From Actinoallomurus liliacearum (GTDB lineage Bacteria > Actinomycetota > Actinomycetes > Streptosporangiales > Streptosporangiaceae), in contig NZ_BAABHJ010000040.1 in the NCBI RefSeq assembly GCF_039542035.1, positions 248,001 to 312,000 of the forward strand: a DNA stretch of 64,000 nucleotides. Direction: 5' to 3'. Position 1 is the first letter of the stretch; every line of letters starts with the position of its first letter. The notes beneath the pieces are model-generated. The model worked only from the letters and a program-made list of their open reading frames with translations, was not told the origin of the DNA and did not search any database. Positions 51,396-60,648 of the stretch are shown piece by piece. Both the position numbers and the translations under genes were made by a program.

Positions 51396-53186
51396 ATGAC
51401 AGTCGAGAAGACGGGGTTGAAGGCAGCGGCCGCCATCGGCACGCTCGCCATCGCCCTCGCCGCCTGTGGCGGCGGGGGGAAGGGCGGCAGCTCCGATGAA
51501 GGAACGCCTCAAAAGGGCGGGACGCTGAAGATCGCAGGCTCGTCGGTGCCGGACCACATCGACCCCGCGAGCGCCTACAGCACGGTCAACCAGGGCTTCT
51601 CCCGCAACTGGGCGCTCACTCTCTTCACGAACAAGGCCTCGAACAACTTCAACGAGACCATCCCGAACTACCCGGACGCCGCGGCCGAGCTCCCCACCAA
51701 GGAGAACGGCGGCATCAGCGCGGACGGCAAGACCTACACGATCAAGCTGCGTGACGGTCTGAAGTGGAACACCAACCCGGTCCGCCCGGTCACGGCCGCC
51801 GACTTCGTTCGTGGTCTGAAGCGGACGTGCAACCCGGCGAGCCCTGCCGGTGCGCCGTACTACACGGACCTCATCACAGGCATGGCCGACTTCTGCAAGG
51901 GCTACGGCAAGGTCGACGCCAAGTCCGCCAAGGCGATGGGCGACTACCAGGAGAGCCACGACATCTCCGGCTACGTCGCCAAGGACGACAAGACCCTCGT
52001 CGTCACGCTGAAGCAGCCGGCCGGTGACTTCCTGAACATCATCGGCATGTCGTTCGCCTCGGCCGCGCCGAAGGAGTACGACAACTACGTCCCGGACAGC
52101 CCGGAGTTCCGGCAGCACACGGTCTCCGACGGCCCGTACCAGATGACGTCGTACAGCGACAAGAAGTTCATCCTGGAGCGCAACGCCAACTGGGACGCCG
52201 CCTCGGACAAGCTCCGCAAGGCGTACGTCGACCGCATCGAGGTCGACCTCGGCCAGGACTCTCCGGACCAGGTCCAGCAGCAGCTGGAGCAGGGCACGGC
52301 GGACCTCGCGTGGGACCAGCCGGTGCCGACCTCCGCGATCCCGCGCCTGGCGCAGGCCAAGGACAAGCGGTTCAGCCTGCAGGACAACCCGGGCGTCAAC
52401 CCGTACATCGTCTTCAACACCCTGAGCCCCAACAACAAGGGCGCGCTGGGCAAGAAGGAGGTGCGGCAGGCGATCGAGTACGCGATCGACAAGGTCGCGA
52501 TCGCCAAGAACTACGGCGGCATCAACGTGGCCCAGCCGGTCCGCTCCGCGGTCGCCCCGGGCAACGTCGGCTACGACGCGAACTACAACCCGTACCCGAC
52601 CAACAACGACTCGGGTGACCCCGCCAAGTGCAAGCAGATGCTCTCGGCGGCCGGCTACGCGAACGGGCTCACGCTGAAGTTCCCGTACCGGACCAACAGC
52701 AACCACCCGCGCAACGCGCAGTCGATCCAGGCGAACCTGCAGGCCTGCGGGATCACCGTCCAGATGTCGCCGGACACCAACGGCAACTTCTACGGCACCA
52801 CCCTGGTCACCCCGGCGGACGCCAAGGCCGGTAAGTGGGACATCGCCGCTCCGGGCTGGGGTCCGGACTGGTACGGCAACAACGGTCGTTCCGGCCTGCA
52901 GCCGCTGTTCGACGGCCGCATGTACGGCCCGAACTCCCCGGACTACGGCGGTTACAACAACGACCAGGTCAACAAGCTGATCGACCAGGCCAACCAGGCG
53001 CAGACCCAGGCCGACGCCCAGACGGCGTGGGCGCAGGTCAACAAGCTGGTCATGGACGATGCCGCCATCGTTCCGCTGATCACGCAGAAGTACTCGACCT
53101 ACACGTCGGCGCGGATCCACAACACGCTGTTCCTCCCCGCCTTCCAGACCTACGACTACAGCCTGGTCTGGCTGGCCAAGAAGTAA
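51396..53186 (+). CDS. oppA: Peptide ABC transporter substrate-binding lipoprotein
   Basis: A 596-residue family 5 solute-binding protein. Lipoprotein signal with lipobox LAAC, then GGGGKGGSSDEG linker. Core motifs: GGTLKIAGSSVPDHIDPASA, LRDGLKWNTNPVRPVTAADF, EVRQAIEYAIDKVAI. It binds peptides outside the membrane and delivers them to the permeases encoded downstream. First gene of the cluster; a hairpin follows it, consistent with its higher expression. Confidence 0.93.
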   Translation: MTVEKTGLKAAAAIGTLAIALAACGGGGKGGSSDEGTPQKGGTLKIAGSSVPDHIDPASAYSTVNQGFSRNWALTLFTNKASNNFNETIPNYPDAAAELPTKENGGISADGKTYTIKLRDGLKWNTNPVRPVTAADFVRGLKRTCNPASPAGAPYYTDLITGMADFCKGYGKVDAKSAKAMGDYQESHDISGYVAKDDKTLVVTLKQPAGDFLNIIGMSFASAAPKEYDNYVPDSPEFRQHTVSDGPYQMTSYSDKKFILERNANWDAASDKLRKAYVDRIEVDLGQDSPDQVQQQLEQGTADLAWDQPVPTSAIPRLAQAKDKRFSLQDNPGVNPYIVFNTLSPNNKGALGKKEVRQAIEYAIDKVAIAKNYGGINVAQPVRSAVAPGNVGYDANYNPYPTNNDSGDPAKCKQMLSAAGYANGLTLKFPYRTNSNHPRNAQSIQANLQACGITVQMSPDTNGNFYGTTLVTPADAKAGKWDIAAPGWGPDWYGNNGRSGLQPLFDGRMYGPNSPDYGGYNNDQVNKLIDQANQAQTQADAQTAWAQVNKLVMDDAAIVPLITQKYSTYTSARIHNTLFLPAFQTYDYSLVWLAKK

Positions 53187-53201
53187 CCCACACCCCAATG
53201 A

Positions 53202-53241
53202 GACGGCCGGGTGCGCCCCGCACGAGGCGTGCCCGGCCGTC
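53202..53241 (+). terminator. Attenuator-type hairpin after oppA
   Basis: GACGGCCGGG (53202-53211) and CCCGGCCGTC (53232-53241) form a perfect 10-bp stem between the substrate-binding gene and the ATPase genes. No T-tract. Likely partial termination or mRNA 3'-end protection. Confidence 0.6.
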
Positions 53242-53343
53242 ATCATGCCGGGACGATGTCCCTATCACGCACTCACTCTGGGTAATCTTCGATGGAACTC
53301 GCCCTGGCGCGTAACCCCTAACTCAGTTCTCGAAGGGGAGGAC

Positions 53344-54381
53344 ATGAGCCTTCTCGAGGTCACAGACCTAAAGGTCTCCTTCAACACCTCGGACGGCGTC
53401 GTACAAGCGGTTCGCGGAATGACCTTCAGCATCGACCGCGGCAAGACGCTCGGCATCGTCGGTGAATCCGGCTCCGGCAAGAGCGTCAGCACCCAGACCC
53501 TCATGGGTCTCACGCCGGGTGCCAAGGTCAGCGGCCAGGCCCTGTTCGAAGGCCAGAACCTGCTCTCGATGACCCCCGACCAGCTTCGCCGGATCCGTGG
53601 TCCGCAGATCTCCATGATCTTCCAGGATCCGCTGTCCAGCCTGCACCCGCTGTACAAGGTGGGCTGGCAGATCATCGAGATGATCCGGACCCACGAGCCG
53701 GACGTCTCCAAGGCCGCCGCGCGCAAGCGCGCGATCGAACTGCTCGGCATGGTCGGCATCCCGCAGCCGGACCGGCGGGTGGACGACTTCCCCCACCAGT
53801 TCTCCGGCGGCATGCGCCAGCGCGCGATGATCGCCATGGCGCTCGCGCTGAACCCGAAGCTCATCATCGCCGACGAGCCGACGACCGCCCTCGACGCGAC
53901 CGTGCAGGCCCAGATCCTGGACCTGATGCTGCGCCTGCAGCGCGAGTTCGACACGGCGCTCATCATGATCACTCACGACCTCGGTGTCATCGCCGACCTG
54001 GCCGACGACGTCCTCGTGATGTACGCCGGCAAGCCGGTCGAGCACACCGACCGGCGGTCGCTGTACTACCGGTCCCACCACCCGTACACCGCCGGTCTGC
54101 TCCGGTCGATCCCGAGCGGCGCCGGCGGCCGCGGCGGCCGGTTGATCCCCATCGCGGGGCAGCCGCCGAGCCTCATCAACCCGCCTTCGGGATGCGCGTT
54201 CCATCCTCGTTGCCCGTACGTCATGGACACGTGCCGGGTCGACGAGCCACCGTTGCGAGAGGTGGCCGCGGGCCACGGGTCCGCGTGCTGGCTCCCCAAG
54301 GACGCGCTCGGTCTCAGTCCCGAGGCGGAGCAGTTGCGGGAGAGCGCCGTGGCAGCGGGCCGGAAGAAGGAGGGCGCGTGA
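53344..54381 (+). CDS. oppD: Peptide ABC transporter ATPase
   Basis: A 345-residue ATPase: Walker A GESGSGKS, signature FSGGMRQRAMIAMALALNPK, Walker B LIIADEPTTALD, H-loop MITHDLGV, and the OppD/DppD C-terminal Cys-rich zone (GCAFHPRCPYVMDTCRVDEP) likely for an Fe-S or metal site. Cytoplasmic motor of the oligopeptide/dipeptide importer. GGGGAGG supports ATG 53344. Confidence 0.95.
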   Translation: MSLLEVTDLKVSFNTSDGVVQAVRGMTFSIDRGKTLGIVGESGSGKSVSTQTLMGLTPGAKVSGQALFEGQNLLSMTPDQLRRIRGPQISMIFQDPLSSLHPLYKVGWQIIEMIRTHEPDVSKAAARKRAIELLGMVGIPQPDRRVDDFPHQFSGGMRQRAMIAMALALNPKLIIADEPTTALDATVQAQILDLMLRLQREFDTALIMITHDLGVIADLADDVLVMYAGKPVEHTDRRSLYYRSHHPYTAGLLRSIPSGAGGRGGRLIPIAGQPPSLINPPSGCAFHPRCPYVMDTCRVDEPPLREVAAGHGSACWLPKDALGLSPEAEQLRESAVAAGRKKEGA

Positions 54382-55523
54382 GCGAGCGGAGCGAGCGAAC
54401 CAATGAGCACAGCGCCTCTGGTCCCTCCCCCGACGGAGGAGGCCGCTTGACCGAGCGGAGCGAAGTGGGCGGAGATGTCCTCGTCAAGGTCGAGGGCGCC
54501 TACAAGCACTTCCCCATCAAACAGGGGATCATCTTCAAGCACGAGGTGGCGCGGGTCCACGCCGTCGACGGCGTCGACCTGGAGGTACGCCGCGGCGAGA
54601 CCCTCGGCATCGTCGGGGAGAGCGGCTGCGGCAAGTCGACGCTGGCCCGCTGCATCACCGGCCTGCACCCGCTGACGAAGGGGCGGATCCTCTTCGAGGG
54701 CAAGGAGGTCGGCCCCACGCCGGACAAGGCGTTCCGGCGTGACGTTCAGATGATCTTCCAGGACCCGTACGGCTCGCTGAACCCGCGCCGCCGGGTCGGG
54801 TCGATCATCGGTGACCCGTTCGACATCCACGGGATCGCCGACGGCGCGGAGCGCAAGCGGCGGGTCCAGGAGCTGATGGAGCTCGTGGGTCTCAACCCCG
54901 AGCACTACAACCGGTTCCCGGCGGAGTTCTCCGGCGGTCAGCGGCAGCGCATCGGCGTCGCCCGTGCCCTTGCGCTCAGGCCGAAGCTGATCGTCTGTGA
55001 CGAGCCCGTCTCGGCGCTGGACGTGTCGATCCAGGCGCAGGTGATCAACCTCCTGAAGGACCTGCAGGAGGAGCTCGGACTCACCTACATCTTCATCGCG
55101 CACGACCTGTCGGTGGTGGAGTACGTCTCCGATCGGGTCGCGGTCATGTACCTCGGCAAGATCGCCGAGAACGCCGAGGCCGAGGAGCTCTACGCCAAGC
55201 CCCGCCACCCGTACACCAACGCCCTGCTGTCGGCGGCGTCCATCGCCGACCCGGACGAGGCGGAGAAGCGCGAGCGGATCATCCTGACCGGTGACGTGCC
55301 GTCGCCGATCAAGCCGCCGCCCGCGTGCCGGTTCCACCCGCGCTGCCCGAAGGCGCAGGCGCTCTGCTCCACCGAGGAGCCGACCCTGATCGCGCACGAG
55401 GGCGACATCGCCGACCATCTGACGGCGTGCCACTTCCCCGTGCAGATCGGTGAGAACCTCGCCGAGGCGCAGGCCGGCATCGCCCAGGAGTCCACCGAGC
55501 CCACTCTGGGGGTGTCCGAATGA
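54378..55523 (+). CDS. oppF: Peptide ABC transporter ATPase
   Basis: A 381-residue ATPase: Walker A GESGCGKST, signature FSGGQRQRIGVARALALRPK, Walker B LIVCDEPVSALD, OppF end CRFHPRCPKAQALCSTEEPT. GTG 54378 overlaps oppD by 4 nt, but the first 33 residues (SERSERTNEHSASGPSPDGG) derive from a repeated element, so the functional start may be later, near VLVKVEGAYKHF. Confidence 0.93.
   Translation: MSERSERTNEHSASGPSPDGGGRLTERSEVGGDVLVKVEGAYKHFPIKQGIIFKHEVARVHAVDGVDLEVRRGETLGIVGESGCGKSTLARCITGLHPLTKGRILFEGKEVGPTPDKAFRRDVQMIFQDPYGSLNPRRRVGSIIGDPFDIHGIADGAERKRRVQELMELVGLNPEHYNRFPAEFSGGQRQRIGVARALALRPKLIVCDEPVSALDVSIQAQVINLLKDLQEELGLTYIFIAHDLSVVEYVSDRVAVMYLGKIAENAEAEELYAKPRHPYTNALLSAASIADPDEAEKRERIILTGDVPSPIKPPPACRFHPRCPKAQALCSTEEPTLIAHEGDIADHLTACHFPVQIGENLAEAQAGIAQESTEPTLGVSE
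54379..54466. repeat. GAGCGAGCGGAGCGAGCG-type short repeats in oppF start
   Basis: GAGCGAGCGGAGCGAGCG at 54380-54397 and a diverged copy CCGAGCGGAGCGAAG at 54451-54465 lie in the first codons of oppF. Such SERSER-encoding words recur at gene starts of high-GC actinomycetes. Confidence 0.55.
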
Positions 55524-56479
55524 GTCTTACCGAGCTCAGCGCCGACGCCATTCCGGCCGACGTCGAACCGAGCGGCCGGCAGATCCAGGGGCGCAGCCCG
55601 TTCAAGCTCGCCATGAGCCGGCTGATGCACGACAAGGTGGCGGTCGTCTCCGCGGTCGTGCTGATCCTCATCATCGTGTTCGCGATCGCGGCTCCGCTGT
55701 TCGCCTCCTGGACGCACCACCCGTACGCCGCGCAGTACCCCGACCTCGCCCGCGACTCCTGGGGCCTGCCGAAGGGCCCGAGCAAGGACTTCTGGCTCGG
55801 TGCCGACCCGCTCGGGCGCGACGTGCTCGTCCGGGCCGCGTACGGCGCGCGGATCTCGCTGCTCGTCGGCATCTCCGCGACGATCCTGGCCACCCTCATC
55901 GGGGTCACGGTCGGCGTGCTCGCCGGTTACATCGGCGGCGCCGTCGACACCGTGCTGGCCCGCCTCATGGACGTCGTGCTGTCCTTCCCGTACCTCCTGG
56001 TCGCGATCGTGATCGCCACGACGTTCAAGCCGCACTCCACCTGGCTCAGCGTGACCATCACGATCGTCGTGATCGCGTTCTTCTCCTTCGCCGCCATGGC
56101 CCGCATCGTGCGCGGCCAGGTCATCTCGCTGAAGGAGAAGGAGTTCATCGAGGCGGCCCGGTCGCTGGGCGCCGGCCGGCTGCGGATCATGTTCGTCGAC
56201 ATCCTGCCGAACCTCGTCGCGCCGGTCACGGTGCTCGCGTCGCTGCTCGTCCCGACGGCCATCGTGTTCGAGGCGACGCTGTCGTTCCTCGGGGTCGGCA
56301 TCCAGCCGCCGATGCCCAGCTGGGGCAGCATGCTGAACGACGCGGACTACCGGAGCTCGCTGTGGCTCCTGTTCGTGCCGGGCGGGCTGCTGCTGCTGAC
56401 GACCCTCGCGTTCAACCTGCTCGGAGACGGCATCCGCGATGCGTTCGACCCGCGCAGCGAGCGTCTCATCGGAAAGTAG
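55520..56479 (+). CDS. oppC: Peptide ABC transporter permease
   Basis: A 319-residue permease with six membrane spans, an N-terminal DppC tail (PFKLAMSRLMHDKVAVVSAV), and the EAA motif FIEAARSLGAGRLRIMFVDI. ATGA overlap with oppF. Confidence 0.94.
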   Translation: MSLTELSADAIPADVEPSGRQIQGRSPFKLAMSRLMHDKVAVVSAVVLILIIVFAIAAPLFASWTHHPYAAQYPDLARDSWGLPKGPSKDFWLGADPLGRDVLVRAAYGARISLLVGISATILATLIGVTVGVLAGYIGGAVDTVLARLMDVVLSFPYLLVAIVIATTFKPHSTWLSVTITIVVIAFFSFAAMARIVRGQVISLKEKEFIEAARSLGAGRLRIMFVDILPNLVAPVTVLASLLVPTAIVFEATLSFLGVGIQPPMPSWGSMLNDADYRSSLWLLFVPGGLLLLTTLAFNLLGDGIRDAFDPRSERLIGK

Positions 56480-56488
56480 GTCCTGACG

Positions 56489-57448
56489 ATGCTTCGATTC
56501 ATCATTCGGCGGCTGCTGTTCGGGATCCTCGTCCTGTGGCTGGTCACCACCACCGTCTTCGGGCTGCTGCACATCTCTCCGACCCCGGTGGAGAAGATGA
56601 TCGCCGGTCCGCGGGCGTCCGCCGCGACGGTCGCGCTGATCCGGCACAACCTGGGGCTCGACAAGCCCTTCCTGGTCCAGTACTGGAACTTCCTGAAGAA
56701 CACCTTCACCGGTGACCTGGGCTACTCCTACGTCACCCAGGCGAAGGTCTCGTCGATCATCGCGGACCGCCTCCCGGCCACCCTCTGGCTGGTCGGCGGC
56801 GCGGCGGTCCTCTGGTTCGTCGGCGGCGTCACCACCGGCGTGCTCAGCGCGACCCGGGCCCGCAGCTTCCTCGACCGGGCGTCCACCGTGTTCGTGCTGA
56901 TCGGCCTGTCGGTCCCGCCGTTCCTGATGGCGCTCCTGACGCTCCTGCTGTTCTTCACGAAGTTCGGCGACTGGGGCATCCACCTGTTCCAGCCGGGCCA
57001 GTACACCTCGCCGCTGGACGACCCGCAGCAGTTCCTGCAGCGCATGGTGCTGCCGTGGGTCGCGCTGGCGTTCATGCTGGTGGCGACGTACACCCGACTG
57101 ACCCGCGGCTCGATGATGGACGTCCTCGGTGAGGACTACATCCGGACCGCGCGGGCCAAGGGCCTGTCCGAACGGCGGGTGATCTACCGCCACGGGCTGC
57201 GGGCGGCGCTGACGCCCGTCATCACCCAGTTCGGCGTCGACCTCGGCGCGTTGATCGGCTCGACGATCGTCACCGAGAAGGTGTTCGGTCTGCAGGGCAT
57301 CGGCCAGCTCGTCTACAACTCGATCGTCAAGGGGGACACCCCGGTCATCCTGGGCGTGACGCTGCTGACGGCACTGTTCGTGGTCGTCGCCAACCTGATC
57401 GTCGACATCGGGTACTCCTTCCTCGACCCGCGCGTGCGCGTCGACTGA
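56489..57448 (+). CDS. oppB: Peptide ABC transporter permease
   Basis: A 319-residue permease: first TM FIIRRLLFGILVLWLVTTTV, EAA motif YIRTARAKGLSERRVIYRHG, FGLQGIGQLVYNSIVKGD. Six spans. Last gene of the transporter; with OppC forms the pore. Order A-D-F-C-B is the reverse of the usual A-B-C-D-F for the last four. Confidence 0.94.
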   Translation: MLRFIIRRLLFGILVLWLVTTTVFGLLHISPTPVEKMIAGPRASAATVALIRHNLGLDKPFLVQYWNFLKNTFTGDLGYSYVTQAKVSSIIADRLPATLWLVGGAAVLWFVGGVTTGVLSATRARSFLDRASTVFVLIGLSVPPFLMALLTLLLFFTKFGDWGIHLFQPGQYTSPLDDPQQFLQRMVLPWVALAFMLVATYTRLTRGSMMDVLGEDYIRTARAKGLSERRVIYRHGLRAALTPVITQFGVDLGALIGSTIVTEKVFGLQGIGQLVYNSIVKGDTPVILGVTLLTALFVVVANLIVDIGYSFLDPRVRVD

Positions 57449-57464
57449 CGGAGCTCGGCGGTCG

Positions 57465-57501
57465 GAACGGCCGGTCGTCCCCCGGGGGCGGCCGGCCGTT
57501 C
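57465..57501 (+). terminator. Terminator of the peptide transporter operon
   Basis: GAACGGCCGG (57465-57474) and CCGGCCGTTC (57492-57501) form a perfect 10-bp stem, 16 nt past the oppB stop. Confidence 0.75.
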
Positions 57502-57521
57502 GGCTGTTCTAGGCTTGGGCG

Positions 57522-58829
57522 GTGTCCTACACCGCCGACCTTCGCCTGGTCATCCGGGGTCAGGACTTCCGCCGTCTGTTCACGACACGCGTCGTCTCGG
57601 CACTGTCCGACGGCGTCTTCCAGGTGGGCCTCGCGGGCTACGTCCTGTTCTCCCCCGAGCAGCAGGCCACCGCCGTGGAGGCCGCCGCCACGGCCGCGGT
57701 ACTGCTGCTGCCGTACTCCGTGCTCGGCCCGTTCGCCGGGGTCTTCATCGACCGGTGGCGGCGCCGGCAGATCCTCGTCCACGCCCCGCTCATCCGGGCC
57801 GTCGCCGTCGCCGTGACCGCGCTGCTGCTGGCGCGCGGCGAGGACGGCGTCCCGTTCTTCCTCGCCGCGCTCGTCGTGTTCGCGGTGAACCGATTCTTCC
57901 TGTCCGCGCTGTCGGCGGCACTGCCCCGCGTGGTCGGGGCGACGGAGCTCATCACCGCCAACGCCGTGTCGGTCACCTCCGGAACGATGATGACCTTCGC
58001 CGGCGCCGGGGTGGGGTACGTCCTGCGCGTCCTGTTCGGCGCCGGTCACTCCGGAACGGCCGCCGTCCTCCTCGCCTCCGCCGTCCTCTACGTCGTCACC
58101 GCGCTGGTCGCCAGACGCATGGGCCGCGACCGGCTGGGCCCGGACCGGAGCGAGCTTCGGGCGGACACCCGTGAGGCGCTCGGACAGGTGCTGCACGGCC
58201 TCGTCGAGGGCGCCCGGCACGTATGGGACCGGCGGCCGGCCGCGGCGGCGCTCGGCGCGATCGGCGCGCACCGGTTCCTGTACGGCATCACCACGATCAT
58301 GACGGTGCTGCTGTTCCGCAACTACTTCGCGAGCAGCGCGGAGGCCGGTCTCGGCGGCTTCGCGGTCGTCCTCGTCGTGTCCGGGATCGGCTACTTCCTG
58401 GCGGCCGTGACGACCCCGCTCGTCACCGCGCGGATCCGCAAGGAGGCGTGGATCGCGGTCCAGCTCGCGTTCGCCGCCGTGGCCGAGGTGGTCCTCGCCG
58501 CGCCCTTCTCACCGGGACCGTTCATCCTGGGCTCCTTCGTCCTCGGCCTGGTCTCGCAGGGCGTGAAGCTCTGCGTGGACACGATCGTCCAGACCACCGT
58601 GGCCGACGCCTTCCGCGGCCGGGTCTTCGCCCTCTACGACATGCTCTTCAACGGCATGTACGTGGCCGGTTTCGCCGTCGCCGCCGCCCTCCTGCCCGCC
58701 AACGGCAAGTCCTACGGCGTCCTCGCCCTCATCGGCGTCGGCTACGCCCTCTCAGCCCTGATCTACTGGCTGTCCGCGAGAGGCACCGCGCAGGTCGCCA
58801 CCTCCGCCAGCGGGTCGGCGAGTGCTTGA
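57522..58829 (+). CDS. MFS transporter (enterobactin exporter-like)
   Basis: A 435-residue membrane protein with about 12 spans: FTTRVVSALSDGVFQVGLAG, PFAGVFIDRWRRRQIL (motif A), second half with YFLAAVTTPLVTAR. Substrate unknown. GTG 57522 is 6 nt after TAGGCT, likely leaderless. Ends in the stem of a bidirectional terminator. Confidence 0.88.
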   Translation: MSYTADLRLVIRGQDFRRLFTTRVVSALSDGVFQVGLAGYVLFSPEQQATAVEAAATAAVLLLPYSVLGPFAGVFIDRWRRRQILVHAPLIRAVAVAVTALLLARGEDGVPFFLAALVVFAVNRFFLSALSAALPRVVGATELITANAVSVTSGTMMTFAGAGVGYVLRVLFGAGHSGTAAVLLASAVLYVVTALVARRMGRDRLGPDRSELRADTREALGQVLHGLVEGARHVWDRRPAAAALGAIGAHRFLYGITTIMTVLLFRNYFASSAEAGLGGFAVVLVVSGIGYFLAAVTTPLVTARIRKEAWIAVQLAFAAVAEVVLAAPFSPGPFILGSFVLGLVSQGVKLCVDTIVQTTVADAFRGRVFALYDMLFNGMYVAGFAVAAALLPANGKSYGVLALIGVGYALSALIYWLSARGTAQVATSASGSASA

Positions 58830-58876
58830 TCCTTGGCGAACACCGCGCTCTACCGGCAACGTTCGCCAGGGATCAA
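58826..58876. terminator. Bidirectional terminator
   Basis: Arms at 58826-58841 (TTGATCCTTGGCGAAC) and 58861-58876 (GTTCGCCAGGGATCAA) pair over 15 of 16 bases, between the convergent MFS and WD40-like genes; the left arm covers the MFS stop codon. Confidence 0.88.
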
Positions 58877-58885
58877 CGCCCGTCC

Positions 58886-60040
58886 TCAGCGAGAGGTGAA
58901 GACCGGGGTCCAGGAATCCCCCCGGTCCGTGTGGCGGTAGCCGGTGAGCGGCGTGATCGTCTTGCCGTCGACGCTCACCAGGACCAGTCGGTTGTAGAAC
59001 TCGCCCTTGCCCATGCATGCCTTCGGCTTGCAGGCCACCGCGATCAGATGGCCGTCATCGGCCCACGCGCTCAGCTGCTCGACGGGCTGGACGCCGACCG
59101 TGCGCCCGCTCGCGGCGTCCTTCACGGTGGTGAGAGGGCCGGGGCCGGAGCCGGGATTCCCGGTGGCGACGTACCGGCCGTCCGGCGACAGCCCGGCATC
59201 CTGATCGCTGTCCGCCTCGTGGGGCGGTGCCGCCCGCGGCCTTCCCCGCAGGTCGTAGAAGGTCTTGGTGGGTACCGTGCCGGTCGGCGACCAGATCAAC
59301 GCGCCTGATCGGCTCCAGCCGAGATCCTGCCTGACGTTGAAATTGTCCGTGTCCTGCGGAAGAGGGCGGAAGGAGCCTGTATGGCCGGTCTTCGCGTCGA
59401 CGACATAGAAGCCGGTCCGGGTGCTGGATCGCGGCCCGGTGGGCAGGTCCGGACTCTGGGCATACGTCGTCACGAGGAGCCGCCGCCCGTCCGCGGACCA
59501 GGACAGGCCTCCGGCCCGGCGGCCGAGCGGGATCCAGCGGGTCACCTTCCGCGTGCGCGTGTCCAGCAGGCCGACCCGCGCGGCCGGCAGCGGGCCTTCG
59601 AGCACGGCCGCCTTCCGCAGGCCCGGTGCGACGGCCAGGTACGCCCATGGCGTCTCCCGGTACCCGCCGGACGCCGGGTCGTACAGGTACCACGTGCGCT
59701 GCGACGCGACCGCGAGGCCGTTCCCCGGCCGGTGCGTCACGTAGTAGGCGGACATCGCGATCCGTCCGGCGGCGACGAACCGTACGGGCGGGGAATGCGC
59801 CGGGTCGGCGTGCAGGCTGGTGTCCACCGGCCGCGTCGCGGGTCGCGGCGCCGGGCCCCGCTCGACCCCGGCCGTGACCGCCCCGGCCGCCACGAGCGCC
59901 GCGGCGCCGGTGGCCAGCGCGACCGTACGGACGCGCCGCCGGGTGCGACGGCGCAGCGCCCGCTCGGCCAGCCCGGCCGGCGCCGTGGCATCGGCCGACC
60001 ATTCCGTCAGGGATCGCCCGATCAGCGTCTCGAGCTTCAC
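58886..60040 (-). CDS. Membrane WD40/TolB-like partner of ECF sigma factor
   Basis: A 384-residue protein. Short cytoplasmic N terminus (LETLIGRSLTEWSADATAPA), arginine-rich stretch, one TM (about 45-62, VALATGAAALVAAGAVTAGV), then an extracytoplasmic beta-propeller (SWSADGRRLLVTT, SPDGRYVATGNPGSG). The GTG overlaps the sigma factor stop (GTGA). The one-TM topology with a short cytosolic tail resembles anti-sigma factors or surface sensors, though a zinc anti-sigma motif is absent. Confidence 0.8.
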   Translation of the reverse strand: MKLETLIGRSLTEWSADATAPAGLAERALRRRTRRRVRTVALATGAAALVAAGAVTAGVERGPAPRPATRPVDTSLHADPAHSPPVRFVAAGRIAMSAYYVTHRPGNGLAVASQRTWYLYDPASGGYRETPWAYLAVAPGLRKAAVLEGPLPAARVGLLDTRTRKVTRWIPLGRRAGGLSWSADGRRLLVTTYAQSPDLPTGPRSSTRTGFYVVDAKTGHTGSFRPLPQDTDNFNVRQDLGWSRSGALIWSPTGTVPTKTFYDLRGRPRAAPPHEADSDQDAGLSPDGRYVATGNPGSGPGPLTTVKDAASGRTVGVQPVEQLSAWADDGHLIAVACKPKACMGKGEFYNRLVLVSVDGKTITPLTGYRHTDRGDSWTPVFTSR

Positions 60041-60555
60041 TGGTGGACCTCCGTCATGCTTTCGACCGTGGCCAGTTCGGGGGCGAGTTGCCGTAGGCGG
60101 GCCAGGGACCGGTGTGTCGTGCTGCGTACGGTGCCGACGCCGCAGTCGAGGATCCGGGCCACCTCCGACTCGGACAGGTCCTCGAAGAAGCGGAGGACCA
60201 GGACCGCCCGCTGCCGGGCGGTGAGCCGCGCCATCGCCCGCCGTACGCTGAGTTTCAGGTCGACGGCGGCGGTGTCGTCGTCCCGCGCCGTCTCCGGCGG
60301 GAGCGCCACCTGCGTCTCGCGGCGCCGCCATCGGAGCCGCCACCAGCTGACCTGCTGGTGGTACATCACGCGCCGCACGTAGGCGTCGGGGTCATCGACC
60401 GTGCGCCAGCGGGCGGCCGTCTTCACGAGCGCGACCTGCAGCAGGTCCTCGGCCGACTGCCGGTCACCGCCGGTGAGCAGATAGGCGAGGCGCATCAGCG
60501 CGGGTGACCGCGCCACCACGAACTCGTGGAAATGTCGCTCCGCTGCGGCATCCAT
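60037..60555 (-). CDS. ECF sigma factor (SigE-like, SIG41-type)
   Basis: A 172-residue sigma factor: region 2 (PALMRLAYLLTGGDRQSAED, VRRVMYHQQVSWWRLRWRRR) and region 4 (LTARQRAVLVLRFFEDLSES, CGVGTVRSTTHRSLARLRQL). ATG 60555 has GGAGG 5 nt upstream, which decides the start. Its promoter is nearly identical to that of the small gene upstream, suggesting autoregulation. Coupled to the membrane propeller gene. Confidence 0.92.
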   Translation of the reverse strand: MDAAAERHFHEFVVARSPALMRLAYLLTGGDRQSAEDLLQVALVKTAARWRTVDDPDAYVRRVMYHQQVSWWRLRWRRRETQVALPPETARDDDTAAVDLKLSVRRAMARLTARQRAVLVLRFFEDLSESEVARILDCGVGTVRSTTHRSLARLRQLAPELATVESMTEVHQ

Positions 60556-60584
60556 CGTCACCTCCGAAGTGCGTCGATCTCCTT

Positions 60585-60613
60585 AGACGCCTGCGGGGCG
60601 CGGCGGCTATGCC
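60585..60613 (-). promoter_or_regulatory. ECF-type promoter copy 1
   Basis: Minus strand GGCATAGCC (60613-60605), 15 nt, CGTCT (60589-60585), upstream of the sigma gene. The same elements with identical spacing occur before the small gene (60886-60914), and CGTC is a usual ECF -10 core. Confidence 0.65.
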
Positions 60614-60648
60614 TGGCCGGGCGAAATCGGTATCGAGAAGATCGGCGC

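Noticed and set aside
51357..53246. Minus-strand frame of 629 codons
   Set aside because: Antisense shadow of the peptide-binding lipoprotein gene.
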